Positions 8,262-16,547 of a stretch of 56,129 bases of DNA are shown in pieces. Location of the stretch: NCBI GenBank assembly GCA_037969115.1, contig JBBKWQ010000164.1, positions 1 to 56,129 of the forward strand, in the 5' to 3' direction. The notes beneath the pieces were generated by a model. It did not search any database. It was not told the DNA's origin and worked only from the letters and a program-made list of their open reading frames with translations. Every line of letters starts with the position of its first letter. Position 1 is the stretch's first letter. The stretch is from JBBKWQ01 sp037969115. GTDB lineage: Bacteria > Actinomycetota > Acidimicrobiia > Acidimicrobiales > Ilumatobacteraceae. Made by a program: the position numbers and the translations under genes.

Positions 8262-9998
8262 CTACTGCTCCAACCACACGCCCGGCCAGGCGAAGAAGCT
8301 GCCGTCGGTCATGGGAAGTGATGGTTGGCCGTCGGGCAACGTGCCCGACACACCGATGCCGTGGAGTTGGGGAATCGTGACCGCCGCCTCGACACCGTTG
8401 AGATGGTCGATCCAGATGATGGGAACGTCCTCGGCGAGTCCCTCGAGGTAGAGCGCGTAACCCGCCTTGCGGGTCTCGACATCGGCACTCTGGCGACCGA
8501 TGTCGAGCCCTTCGTCGATCTTCGCACTCGACAGATTCGACCAGTTGAGCAATCCACCGTTGGTGTGGAAGAACTGGTACAGCCCGTCGGGGTCCGGCGA
8601 ACCGAACTGGAACCAACTGAAGGCCTGGAAATCGTCTTGAACTGCCGTGATGGCCGACTGACCGGTACCGATCTCCTTGATCGTGGCGTCCACGCCGACA
8701 TCGGCCCAGAACGAGATGAGGACCTCGATGACCTCGAGCACTGCCTGGTTCGGCTCGGCCGACACCTCGAACACGATCGGTCCGACCTCGGCGGTGTACT
8801 CGGCGACGAGTTCCGCAGCCTTCGCGGGATCGAAGTCGGGGTAGTCGGACTCGGAGTACCACTTCGAACCCGGGTTGATCGGCCCATCGGCCGGAACCGT
8901 CAGGCCGGAACGGAACGTGTCGATGATGAACTGCCGATCGGTCGCGTGCGCCAGCGCGCGGCGAACGCGGACGTCGTCGAAGGGCGGCTGCTGTGTGTTG
9001 AGGATGATCGCGTACTCGTTCGCGCCTGCGGTGCCGATCCAGACATCGACGTTGTCGTCGTCGAGGAAGTCGACGATGTCCTCGTCACCGGGGGTGATGT
9101 AGCCGTCGATGTCTCCGGCGTCGAACGCCTGCCGCTTCACGGTCTGGTCGACCAGGAACTTGAAGTTGATCGCGTCGAGGTATGGGAGCCCCTCGTCGGC
9201 ACGCCAGTAGTTCGGGTTCCGCACGACACGGGCACCGTCGTTCGGTGTCCAGCTCTCGAGCATGTACGGACCGGTACCGACGAACGTCTCGTTCTGACCG
9301 ATCGTCGACGGCGACACCATCCAACCCGCCTGGTTGACGAGTGCGTACGGAAAGGCCGCCCACGGCGACGACATCACCAATTCGACGGAGAGGTCGTCGA
9401 CGGCGGTGATCGACTCGACGGAGGCGAACGAGAAACCAGCGGTCGGGCTGTCCTTGAACGCCTGCATGTTGGCTGCGACGGCGGTCGCATCGACGGGTTC
9501 TCCGTCGTGGAACGTCAAGTCCGGGCGCATCGTGATCGTCCACGACGTGAAATCGTCGTTGGGCACCAAGCTCTCGGCGAGGAGCGGAGCCCACTCGGCG
9601 TCGGCGTTGAGTCCGACGAGCGAATCGGTCATTGCGTTGACGACGCGGATGGACCCGGGAGCAACCGGACTCGTGGTGTCGAAGCCGGTCCCGTCGTTCG
9701 TGAGGCCCCAGGTGATCTCACCACCGGCGACGGGCACGAGGTCGGCATCGTCTCCGCCTTCGCCCGCGCTCGTGATCTGCTCGTCGTTCTCGAGCGGCGC
9801 AGCGCTCGCCGAGGGTGCCTCGGTTGCGGTCGACTCGATGGGAGCTGTCGATTCGGTCGCCTCCGTACCGACGGTGTCGGTCTCGACCGACGCCGTTGTA
9901 TCGGGTTCAGTATCGGAATCGCTGCCGCCACACGAGGCCGAAACGACCGCCGCTGCCAGCAGGACAGCTGTCAGCCGACGAGTTGGTTGTAGCTTCAT
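8262..9998 (-). CDS. Substrate-binding lipoprotein, family 5 (Opp/Dpp type)
   Basis: A 578-residue extracytoplasmic solute-binding protein (SBP_bac_5). The N-terminus has a basic region, a hydrophobic stretch and a lipobox ending SASC, so it is probably a lipoprotein anchored outside the membrane. A Thr/Glu/Ser-rich linker of about 70 residues follows. The mature domain shows family features: ITWGLTNDGTGFDTTSP, LTFHDGEPVDA and GTGPYMLESWTPND. The ATG at 9998 is preceded by GGGGGA at good spacing. It is the first gene of the 9998-1834 operon and presumably sets the operon's substrate, which the sequence does not reveal. Confidence 0.92.
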   Translation of the reverse strand: MKLQPTRRLTAVLLAAAVVSASCGGSDSDTEPDTTASVETDTVGTEATESTAPIESTATEAPSASAAPLENDEQITSAGEGGDDADLVPVAGGEITWGLTNDGTGFDTTSPVAPGSIRVVNAMTDSLVGLNADAEWAPLLAESLVPNDDFTSWTITMRPDLTFHDGEPVDATAVAANMQAFKDSPTAGFSFASVESITAVDDLSVELVMSSPWAAFPYALVNQAGWMVSPSTIGQNETFVGTGPYMLESWTPNDGARVVRNPNYWRADEGLPYLDAINFKFLVDQTVKRQAFDAGDIDGYITPGDEDIVDFLDDDNVDVWIGTAGANEYAIILNTQQPPFDDVRVRRALAHATDRQFIIDTFRSGLTVPADGPINPGSKWYSESDYPDFDPAKAAELVAEYTAEVGPIVFEVSAEPNQAVLEVIEVLISFWADVGVDATIKEIGTGQSAITAVQDDFQAFSWFQFGSPDPDGLYQFFHTNGGLLNWSNLSSAKIDEGLDIGRQSADVETRKAGYALYLEGLAEDVPIIWIDHLNGVEAAVTIPQLHGIGVSGTLPDGQPSLPMTDGSFFAWPGVWLEQ

Positions 9999-10023
9999 CG
10001 ACGATCCCCCGAGGTCGCTTCCC

Positions 10024-10043
10024 GTGTCGAGGTGGTCCGACAC
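10024..10043. promoter_or_regulatory. Inverted repeat upstream of the first ABC operon
   Basis: GTGTCG and CGACAC arms are separated by 8 bases, 26-45 bases upstream of the substrate-binding protein start. It lies in the 261-bp divergent region shared with the spondin-domain gene. A possible operator. The arms are short, so chance is not excluded. Confidence 0.3.
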
Positions 10044-10259
10044 TCCCGGTGAACGTAGCCGACCGGGTCCGGCCCGCTCCGACCGGGCTCGGGCTGCATC
10101 CAGCGTTCGTTGCGCCACCGAGCGTGCGACCTTTCGTCGACGTTTCGCTGGTGGTTCGACTTGTTTCGCAGAGCCGCCTTGTTCGTTTCGCCAGGTCGTC
10201 GTTGAGTGGTGGACGTCGACAACCGTCGGCACGAACACGATGAACTGGAGCAACACCTG

Positions 10260-10931
10260 ATGATTTCCCGTCGCATACTTGCCGCGTCGCTCGCCGTCGC
10301 CGCTGCCGCAACCGCCGCGCCCGCAGTCGCCAATGCCGATTTCGGCAACGACCAGACCTCGACCTACCGAGTCACGATCGAGAACCTCACGCCGCCGGGC
10401 TCACAGCCGATGTCACCCGCCGGCGTGGCCATCCACAACCGGCGCACCGACGTGTGGAGCGTCGGTCAGCCCGCCAGCGCCGCGGTGGCGGCAGTGGCCG
10501 AGGACGCCAACCTCGGCATCTTCGTCGGTTCGTACGGCCAGACGCCAGGCGTCTCGGCCGCATTCGTCGGCGGCGCGGCACCCTTCGCCCCCGGCACTTC
10601 GATCTCGTTCGAGTTCGATGCCACGAGGCGCGACCGGATCAGCCTCGTCAGCATGCTCGTCAACACGAACGACGCGTTCACGGGCCTCGACGCGGTGAAG
10701 CTGAAGAACTCGACGCAGGTCTTCGAAGTGGGCGCGTATGACGCCGGCACCGAGACCAACACCGAGTTGGCCGCCGATATCCCAGGGCAGGGACATCCCT
10801 TCGTTCGAGCGCCCGAAGGCGGCGTCGTCGGGTCGCACGCCGGCATCGTCGGCACACCCGGCGGACTCGATCCGGCGGTGTACGGATGGGACGACCCGGT
10901 CGCCCGAATCACGATCGAGAAGATCGGCTGA
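10260..10931 (+). CDS. Secreted spondin-domain protein
   Basis: A 223-residue exported protein with a Sec signal peptide (Arg-Arg near the start, then an Ala/Val-rich hydrophobic core, likely cleavage after ANA). The mature part matches the spondin N-type domain (PF06468) found in secreted bacterial proteins: TYRVTIENLTPPGSQP, SPAGVAIHN and the late SLVSMLVNTNDAFTGLD segment. Such domains are beta-sandwiches. Their role in bacteria is largely unknown. The ATG at 10260 is preceded by a GGAG about 10 bases upstream. It is divergent from the ABC operon and followed by a strong hairpin, so it is probably monocistronic. Confidence 0.85.
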   Translation: MISRRILAASLAVAAAATAAPAVANADFGNDQTSTYRVTIENLTPPGSQPMSPAGVAIHNRRTDVWSVGQPASAAVAAVAEDANLGIFVGSYGQTPGVSAAFVGGAAPFAPGTSISFEFDATRRDRISLVSMLVNTNDAFTGLDAVKLKNSTQVFEVGAYDAGTETNTELAADIPGQGHPFVRAPEGGVVGSHAGIVGTPGGLDPAVYGWDDPVARITIEKIG

Positions 10932-10962
10932 CACGGCGCATCGCCGCGAAATCCCCCTCCAC

Positions 10963-11002
10963 TGGCCTGCGAGTTCACCGACCTCGGTGGACCCGCAGGC
11001 CA
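10963..11002 (+). terminator. Strong hairpin after the spondin-domain gene
   Basis: TGGCCTGCG (10963-10971) pairs with CGCAGGCCA (10994-11002). Inside it, 10973-10981 pairs with 10984-10992, leaving a 2-base loop. Together this is about 18 bp of nearly continuous stem starting 31 bases after the stop codon. There is no clear T-run, so it could be an intrinsic terminator or an mRNA 3' stabiliser. Confidence 0.65.
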
Positions 11003-11085
11003 TTGGTCGTGGCGGTCTGCGGGCCGTCGGCTGCGGGCACCGTCTGCGTCGACGCGCACGATGCACCGGTCGTACTGTTTGCGAC

Positions 11086-11973
11086 ATGGAGTTCTCACAC
11101 TTCGCCGCTGATGCCGACCCAGCCAGCGTGAGCGAACATCTTCGACGGTTCGGCTACGCCATCATCGACGACGTCGCCGGCCCCGCCCAGATGGACCGGC
11201 TGGCGAGCGAAGCAGAGGCGTACATCACCGCGTCGGCCGGCGGGCGCGACGACTACGACGGGCGATTCACCCGACGAACCGGCGCACTCATCGCCCGCTG
11301 CCCGACCGCTCGCGAGCTCGTGATGCATCCCACCGTGGTCGCGACCGCGACGCACTTCCTCGGCCACGCCACCGCGATCCAGCTCCACCTCACCCAGATC
11401 ATCTCGATCGAGCCGGGCGAGACCAAACAGAAGCTGCACCGCGACCAGATGGCGTTCGACTTCTTCCCGTTCCCGGCCGGGTACCACGTGCAATGCAACA
11501 CGATGTGGGCGCTCACCGATTTCACGATCGAGAACGGCGCAACCCATATCGTGCCCGGCAGTTCGACCATCGACGACGATGCCGGCCTGCAACTCCCCGA
11601 AGGTCAAGCCGAGATGAAACGCGGCAGCGTGTTGTTCTACGAGGGCAAGGTGCTCCACGGCGGCGGTGCCAACCGCAGCGCCGGTGTGCGCCAGGGCGTG
11701 AACATCACCTACTCGGTCGGTTGGGTGCGGCAGGAAGAGAACCAATTCCTCGCATGCCCACCCGAGATCGCTCGCGGGCTCGACGACGACCTCCTCAAGA
11801 TGATGGGGTATCAGCAGGGCGCCTTTGCGCTCGGCTACGTCGGCGACCAACAAGATCCGCTCTCGTTGCTGCGCGGCGAACACCGCAAGGTCAAGGTCAT
11901 CGGCGATGTCGAACAGAAGAACACCGACATCGGTAAGTTCGTCACCGAACTGGTCGACGGTTCGCCCGACTGA
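11086..11973 (+). CDS. Phytanoyl-CoA dioxygenase (PhyH) family protein
   Basis: A 295-residue Fe(II)/2-oxoglutarate-dependent dioxygenase of the PhyH family (PF05721). The iron site is visible as KLHRDQMAFDF (His-x-Asp) with a distal His in FYEGKVLHGGG. The following Asn-Arg-Ser-Ala-Gly is consistent with 2-oxoglutarate binding. The N-terminus FGYAIIDDVAGPAQMDRL is typical of the fold. These enzymes hydroxylate or oxidatively demethylate many small molecules, so the substrate cannot be named. It is transcribed alone, with a convergent MFS gene downstream. Confidence 0.88.
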   Translation: MEFSHFAADADPASVSEHLRRFGYAIIDDVAGPAQMDRLASEAEAYITASAGGRDDYDGRFTRRTGALIARCPTARELVMHPTVVATATHFLGHATAIQLHLTQIISIEPGETKQKLHRDQMAFDFFPFPAGYHVQCNTMWALTDFTIENGATHIVPGSSTIDDDAGLQLPEGQAEMKRGSVLFYEGKVLHGGGANRSAGVRQGVNITYSVGWVRQEENQFLACPPEIARGLDDDLLKMMGYQQGAFALGYVGDQQDPLSLLRGEHRKVKVIGDVEQKNTDIGKFVTELVDGSPD

Positions 11974-11988
11974 GACGGCAGTCGGGCG
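11963..11988. terminator. Bidirectional terminator between convergent genes
   Basis: Perfect 10-bp arms CGCCCGACTG and CAGTCGGGCG with a 6-base loop. It spans the stop codon of the PhyH-like gene and lies 22 bases from the stop of the convergent MFS gene, so it could serve both. Confidence 0.65.
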
Positions 11989-12009
11989 CGGTCGTGACAG
12001 GGTTCGATG

Positions 12010-13242
12010 TCAGACGGCGACGGGCACCGAATCGGGGGTGAGCCGACGGTCGGTCAGGTGCCACTGCGAACCTGCGAAGGCCACCGACACGATCACCAGT
12101 GTGATCATGCCTGCACCACACGCTGCATAGGCCACCTCGCGACCGAAGTGGTCGTACAGCAGTCCGGCGGTCACCGCCGTGATGCCCGCTGTGAGCGTCT
12201 CGGCGCCGCCCATCAGTCCCTGCGCACCGGCCTGGCGGCCCGACTCGACCACCGTGGCGACCGCGACGCCGGCACTCGCGACGGTGAGACCATCGGAGAT
12301 CGCGTGCACCATGGCAACACCGAACATCAACGCCGCCGACGGCAGGAAGCCGTAGACCGTCATGAACCCGGCCCCGAGCACGAGACCGACGGTGCCGAGG
12401 CGGAACGGACCGATTCGCTGTGCGAGCTTGCCACCCTGGGCGCCGAGCACGATCAGCGGAAGCGCGAACAACGAGATGCCGATGTTCGCGATCCACTCCT
12501 TCGCATCGAGGTCGTCGAGCACGATGGCCCACAATGCGTCGAACGTGCCGATCATCAAGAACACCGCTGCGCCCATGCAGAGCGCGGCGACGTACGCCCG
12601 ATTGCGGAGGAGATCGAAAGCGAACCGCGCGGGAGGAGCGTCGTTGTCGACGCCGGCTTCGTCGACGCGCACCCGTGCCACGACCGGCGCGCACATGGTG
12701 GTGAGCGCCGCGATCACCAAGAAGGGTGCCGGGAGACCGAATGGACCGACGAGCACTGCGGAGATGGCGGGCCCTGCCGCGAACCCTCCAACGTCGGCCG
12801 ACAGGAGCAGACCGAGGTTCCGACCCAGATTGGCGGGATCGCCGACGACGACGATCCGCCGGATCGCCGGATACGCCATCCCGACGCCGACGCCCATCAC
12901 GAAACGGGCCAGCAGGAGCGGTTCCAGCGACCGGGCCGACGCCATACCCAGCAACCCGATCACGTTGAGGGTCATGCCGGCCCAGACCAACAGCCGGGCG
13001 TGCCCGCGGTCGGCCAGCGGCGCGATGAACACCTGCATGAGGAACGACGACAGGAACCCGATTCCGACGATGACGCCGAGCCACGACGCGCTGATGCCGT
13101 ACTCGTCCCTGAAGTCGTCGAGCACGGTGAACATCACGCCATATCCGGAGGCCATCACGCCGGTGAGCAGGCCGAACCACAGCACTCCTGATCGCGGCAA
13201 CGCCGGCGTCTCGGCGCGACGAACTCGGGGTGCTGGATGCAT
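12010..13242 (-). CDS. MFS transporter
   Basis: A 410-residue major facilitator superfamily protein with about 12 hydrophobic segments. It carries the loop 2-3 type motif LADRGHARLLVWAGM and a second-half equivalent (GGKLAQRIGPFRLG). No substrate specificity can be read. It is the last gene of the long minus-strand run that starts at 25282. It lies 37 bp behind the DDAH gene and could import the operon's substrate or export a product. Confidence 0.88.
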   Translation of the reverse strand: MHPAPRVRRAETPALPRSGVLWFGLLTGVMASGYGVMFTVLDDFRDEYGISASWLGVIVGIGFLSSFLMQVFIAPLADRGHARLLVWAGMTLNVIGLLGMASARSLEPLLLARFVMGVGVGMAYPAIRRIVVVGDPANLGRNLGLLLSADVGGFAAGPAISAVLVGPFGLPAPFLVIAALTTMCAPVVARVRVDEAGVDNDAPPARFAFDLLRNRAYVAALCMGAAVFLMIGTFDALWAIVLDDLDAKEWIANIGISLFALPLIVLGAQGGKLAQRIGPFRLGTVGLVLGAGFMTVYGFLPSAALMFGVAMVHAISDGLTVASAGVAVATVVESGRQAGAQGLMGGAETLTAGITAVTAGLLYDHFGREVAYAACGAGMITLVIVSVAFAGSQWHLTDRRLTPDSVPVAV

Positions 13243-13279
13243 TCGGACACGCTATCGACGCGCCCGTCGTCGGCAGCGG

Positions 13280-14050
13280 TCAGTCGCGAAGGCGAACGGA
13301 GAGGCAGGTCACACAGCCCTCGAGCTTCTCGAACTCGCTGATGGGAACACAGACGGGGTCGTATCCCCTCGACCGCAGCAACTCGGCCGTGCGCGGAGCA
13401 CTGTCGGACATGAGTAGCCGGGTGTCGTCGAGCAACACCACGTGTGCGCCCGACGCCTCGGGCACCGCCAGGAACTTGTCGAACACCCCAGGATCGTCGA
13501 CCAGCGGTGGGTACCCGATGATCGTCCCGTCCGGCAAGGCGGTGACAGCCGATTTCAGATGCAACACCTTGGTGAGCCGCACCGGCTTCACCAGGTAGCC
13601 GTGGGGCGACACGAACTGGGCGAGCTGCGCGATGCCGGGCGCGTTCGTTCTGCCGCTCAGCCCGACGTACACCGAATGGCCGACCTTCAAGACGTCGCCA
13701 CCGTCGAGGGTGCCAGGGGCCTCGACCCGATCGAACGGAATCGACAGGCGCAGCAGCTCGTCCTCGATCGCAGCAGTTTCGCCCAGCCGGCTCGCGGCGC
13801 CCGGCAGTGTGATCACAGCGCGCTGCCCGAACATCACCACCGCATCCTCGATGAAAACTGCATCGGGGCAGTCGTCTGCTGCGGCAACCTCGATCGCCTG
13901 GTACCCGGCCGTCACGAGCGCGTCGACATACCCCTGCCATTGGTCGGCGGCCAGAGCCGGATCGATGTCGACGCGGTCGATGTGGGTGACGAGGCCCTCT
14001 GCGAGCCTCGGACCGGGACGCCTGATCAGCACCCGACCTGCGTGCATCAT
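13280..14050 (-). CDS. Dimethylargininase (DDAH)-like amidinotransferase-fold hydrolase
   Basis: A 256-residue protein of the DDAH family. DDAH hydrolyses N-omega-methylated arginines to citrulline plus methylamine or dimethylamine. Family hallmarks: DAVFIEDAVVMF (acidic substrate-binding site), GTLDGGDVL, the His-containing VLHLKSAVTAL segment, and a C-terminal Cys in EGCVTCLSVRLR as nucleophile. The ATG at 14050 overlaps the upstream phosphotransferase stop as ATGA, so the two are coupled. Citrullinase-like or other amidine hydrolases of this fold are possible, but the overall pattern and length (250-260 aa) fit DDAH. Its position in a demethylation operon suggests methylated guanidines or amines as operon substrates. 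Confidence 0.82.
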   Translation of the reverse strand: MMHAGRVLIRRPGPRLAEGLVTHIDRVDIDPALAADQWQGYVDALVTAGYQAIEVAAADDCPDAVFIEDAVVMFGQRAVITLPGAASRLGETAAIEDELLRLSIPFDRVEAPGTLDGGDVLKVGHSVYVGLSGRTNAPGIAQLAQFVSPHGYLVKPVRLTKVLHLKSAVTALPDGTIIGYPPLVDDPGVFDKFLAVPEASGAHVVLLDDTRLLMSDSAPRTAELLRSRGYDPVCVPISEFEKLEGCVTCLSVRLRD

Positions 14051-15144
14051 GACCGTCCGAGGTCCGCGGCGTGGTCGTTCGCCAGATCGACCGCGGCGCC
14101 GATGCGATGATGCAGCCCCTCCATGTCGACGCCCTGCGTGCTCTTCTGGCCACGCCGGTACCGCGCGTACACACCGTGCAGGATGCACGCCGTCTTCAGC
14201 GAGTTGTACGAACGGTAATAGGCGAGATTCGAAAGATCGCGGCCGGTGCGGTCGGCGTAGTAGCCCACGAGGTCGTCTCGACTGGAGAATCCGGGGATGG
14301 CGGTGGCGGGATCGCCCGTGGTGGCGGCGAGGTCGCCGGGTTCCACCCATGCGTTGAGGGCATATGCGAAATCGGCCAGCGGATCACCGAGCGTGGCGAT
14401 CTCCCAGTCGAGCACGGCGACGACATCACCGTCGGCCGAGACCATACAATTGTGGACGCCGTAGTCGCCGTGCACCACGCGTGCCCGCCCCTGCTCGGGC
14501 ACGTTGGCCATGAGGAGCTGGTGGAGCTGGTGTACCCGTAGATCGTCGTAGTCGGCGGCCTCGGTCGAGGCCTGCCACGATCCGTACCAGGTGGTGAGCT
14601 GGCGTTCGACGTAGCCCTCGTGGCGTCCGAGCTCACCGAGTCCGACCTCGACCGGGTCGACCGCATGGATCGACGCCAACACGCTCATGAACGATTCACC
14701 GACCCGCGCCCGGGCCGCTGGATTCAGATGTGCACCGGTTTGCACGCCGGTGTACATCGCCGCGCCACCAACCTTGCCCATCACGTAGAAGTGGCGTTCG
14801 CAGATCGCTCGATCGTCGCAGTACGCGATCGGTTCAGCGACTGGCACACCCGCCGGATGCAGCGCATCGATGATCCGGAACTCGCGGAACATGTCGTGCG
14901 CCTTCGGCAGCAGATCGCCTTCGGGTGGGCGGCGAATGACGAACTCGTCGCCGTCTGCGTCGGTGAGCAAATAGGTCAGATTCGAATGCCCACCCTCGAG
15001 CCGCGTCCAGGTGCACGGCGGCCGGACGCGGGTATTGGCATCGAGCCACGGCTCGACGGTCGCAATGTCGAAACCAACCGCCCTGTGGCTGTCGGCGTTC
15101 TCGTTCATCGATACCGAGTGTTGCCGATCGAGCGTCGGCCACAC
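14047..15144 (-). CDS. Phosphotransferase family protein (APH/ACAD10-kinase type)
   Basis: A 365-residue kinase-like protein of the aminoglycoside/choline phosphotransferase superfamily. It shows a nucleotide-binding start (LEGGHSNLTYLL), FVIRRPP with the presumed ATP-binding Arg/Lys region, the catalytic loop VVHGDYGVHNCMV and the metal-binding VLDWEIATLGDPLADFAY. This pattern is typical of the ACAD10/11-associated kinases of actinobacteria. These act on hydroxy-acyl or related small molecules, so antibiotic resistance is unlikely. The GTG at 15144 has GGGGA just upstream. An ATG at 15108 is the alternative. It is coupled to DDAH. Confidence 0.85.
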   Translation of the reverse strand: MWPTLDRQHSVSMNENADSHRAVGFDIATVEPWLDANTRVRPPCTWTRLEGGHSNLTYLLTDADGDEFVIRRPPEGDLLPKAHDMFREFRIIDALHPAGVPVAEPIAYCDDRAICERHFYVMGKVGGAAMYTGVQTGAHLNPAARARVGESFMSVLASIHAVDPVEVGLGELGRHEGYVERQLTTWYGSWQASTEAADYDDLRVHQLHQLLMANVPEQGRARVVHGDYGVHNCMVSADGDVVAVLDWEIATLGDPLADFAYALNAWVEPGDLAATTGDPATAIPGFSSRDDLVGYYADRTGRDLSNLAYYRSYNSLKTACILHGVYARYRRGQKSTQGVDMEGLHHRIGAAVDLANDHAADLGRS

Positions 15145-15164
15145 GTATCCCCATGTGGGCCGCG

Positions 15165-16541
15165 CTACTCCTCGCCCTCGCGTTCGCTCGTGCGCTCACC
15201 GAGCCGACTTCGAAAACGATCGACCACTCGGCGAAGGCGGATGAGCGGTGCGAGTCCTCCGTCGTCGGCGTGCGCCGCCGACGAGTCGTCCGGAACGGGG
15301 TGTTCTATTTGGGAGAGTTCGGCCGGATCGGGGGCCATGGCGAACATCGAGTTCCACCGGTCCCCCAGGATCGGGATCGCCTCGCTCAGCGGTAGCGCGC
15401 TGAGCAGGTCGTCAGTTCGGATCACCACACGCAACCGCTCGAGCTTCGCGACGGCGTCGTCCACTTCGAAGTCGACTGGGCGGTCGCCGTTGGCCGCCAG
15501 CCACGCCTCGACTCGTTGGTCGAGATCGCCCATCCCGATCGCCCGGGGGCTCGACAGGAGAAACCAGTAGCCCAGGAGCACCTCGGCGATCTCCTGCTCC
15601 TCGGCGGCGGCCAGCACCGAGTGCAGCACACCCGCGCCGTTGCCGAGCGTTCGAAAGTACAAGTGTTCCGACAGCATCTTCAAGTATTCGACCCGTCGGT
15701 TCTTCAGGTTGTTCCACTGTCTGAACCCGAACAGTCCGAGCGTGACCACACCCGTCAACATCAAGACGAGCGCGGCCTGATCGAGCTCGGGTGTCTCGTC
15801 ACGCAATCCCAACCAGGCGCCGAAGAGCAGGAGGATGAGCCCGACCGTGGACAGCAACTTCGTGAAGAGGACGATGATTGCCGAGATCACGGCACCACCG
15901 CCCATCAGGAGGCGATCGATCGGCCTGAACTTCACCTGGGTGGAGGGCAGCAGCATCTCGATGTCAGCCCGCGGCACGTCCTCGAAGTGCTTCAGCGAGA
16001 TCTGACCGGGTTCGAGGTTGCGCGACACGGGATCGACGCCCTTCGTCGCGAACCAGTCGGCCGATTTCACCCGGGTGTGCACGACGACGCGTTCATCGAC
16101 CGTGATCGTGCGTTGCTCGGGGCGCCGCAGACCCTTCCACCGAGGCACGTCGACGGTTGCTCGATGACTGCCGCGCCGGTACACCAGCAACTCGTCGTAG
16201 TCGTCGAGATCGACCGAGAAGTGGAGAGGGATCAGCGACTCGTTCTGCAGTGCATGCTCCAAGTCGTCCATCGTGAGCGCCGTGTAGTTGGCGCCGTCGA
16301 GCAGGCCCGTCAGCTCCGTCGCCAGACGCTCCGCTGCGTCTCGGTCGGCGACTGCCTCACGCCAGAGCTGCACGATCGATCGTTCGCGCTCGTGGAACTC
16401 GACGTGATAGAGCGCCGACAGCAACCGGCAGAACGTTTCGAACTCGGCGTCCGACATCGGCGCGTCCGGCTGGTCGGGAGCCGTCAGCGACTCGACGATC
16501 TCCCTGACCCCTTGGGGCACATAACGCTCGCGCTCGATCAC
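15165..16541 (-). CDS. DUF3754 (TMEM143-like) membrane protein
   Basis: A 458-residue protein with a soluble N-terminal half, two adjacent membrane segments at about 225-245 and 258-280, and a soluble C-terminal half. The segment LKHFEDVPRADIEMLLP just before the membrane region is the hallmark of DUF3754/TMEM143 proteins. Their function is unknown. It lies 6 bp behind the DAO-type oxidase gene and 20 bp before the phosphotransferase gene, so it is embedded in the demethylation operon. The GTG at 16541 is used, but its start context is poor and a later start is possible. Confidence 0.78.
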   Translation of the reverse strand: MIERERYVPQGVREIVESLTAPDQPDAPMSDAEFETFCRLLSALYHVEFHERERSIVQLWREAVADRDAAERLATELTGLLDGANYTALTMDDLEHALQNESLIPLHFSVDLDDYDELLVYRRGSHRATVDVPRWKGLRRPEQRTITVDERVVVHTRVKSADWFATKGVDPVSRNLEPGQISLKHFEDVPRADIEMLLPSTQVKFRPIDRLLMGGGAVISAIIVLFTKLLSTVGLILLLFGAWLGLRDETPELDQAALVLMLTGVVTLGLFGFRQWNNLKNRRVEYLKMLSEHLYFRTLGNGAGVLHSVLAAAEEQEIAEVLLGYWFLLSSPRAIGMGDLDQRVEAWLAANGDRPVDFEVDDAVAKLERLRVVIRTDDLLSALPLSEAIPILGDRWNSMFAMAPDPAELSQIEHPVPDDSSAAHADDGGLAPLIRLRRVVDRFRSRLGERTSEREGEE

Positions 16542-16547
16542 CTCGGG

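Noticed and set aside
11067..11076. CGGTCGTACT upstream of the PhyH-like gene as a third TetR site
   Set aside because: Only the right half of the palindrome matches; the left half does not, so a single half-site is too weak.
14047..15144. Aminoglycoside resistance gene
   Set aside because: The kinase motifs match the ACAD10-associated phosphotransferase group common in Actinobacteria, and the operon context is metabolic.
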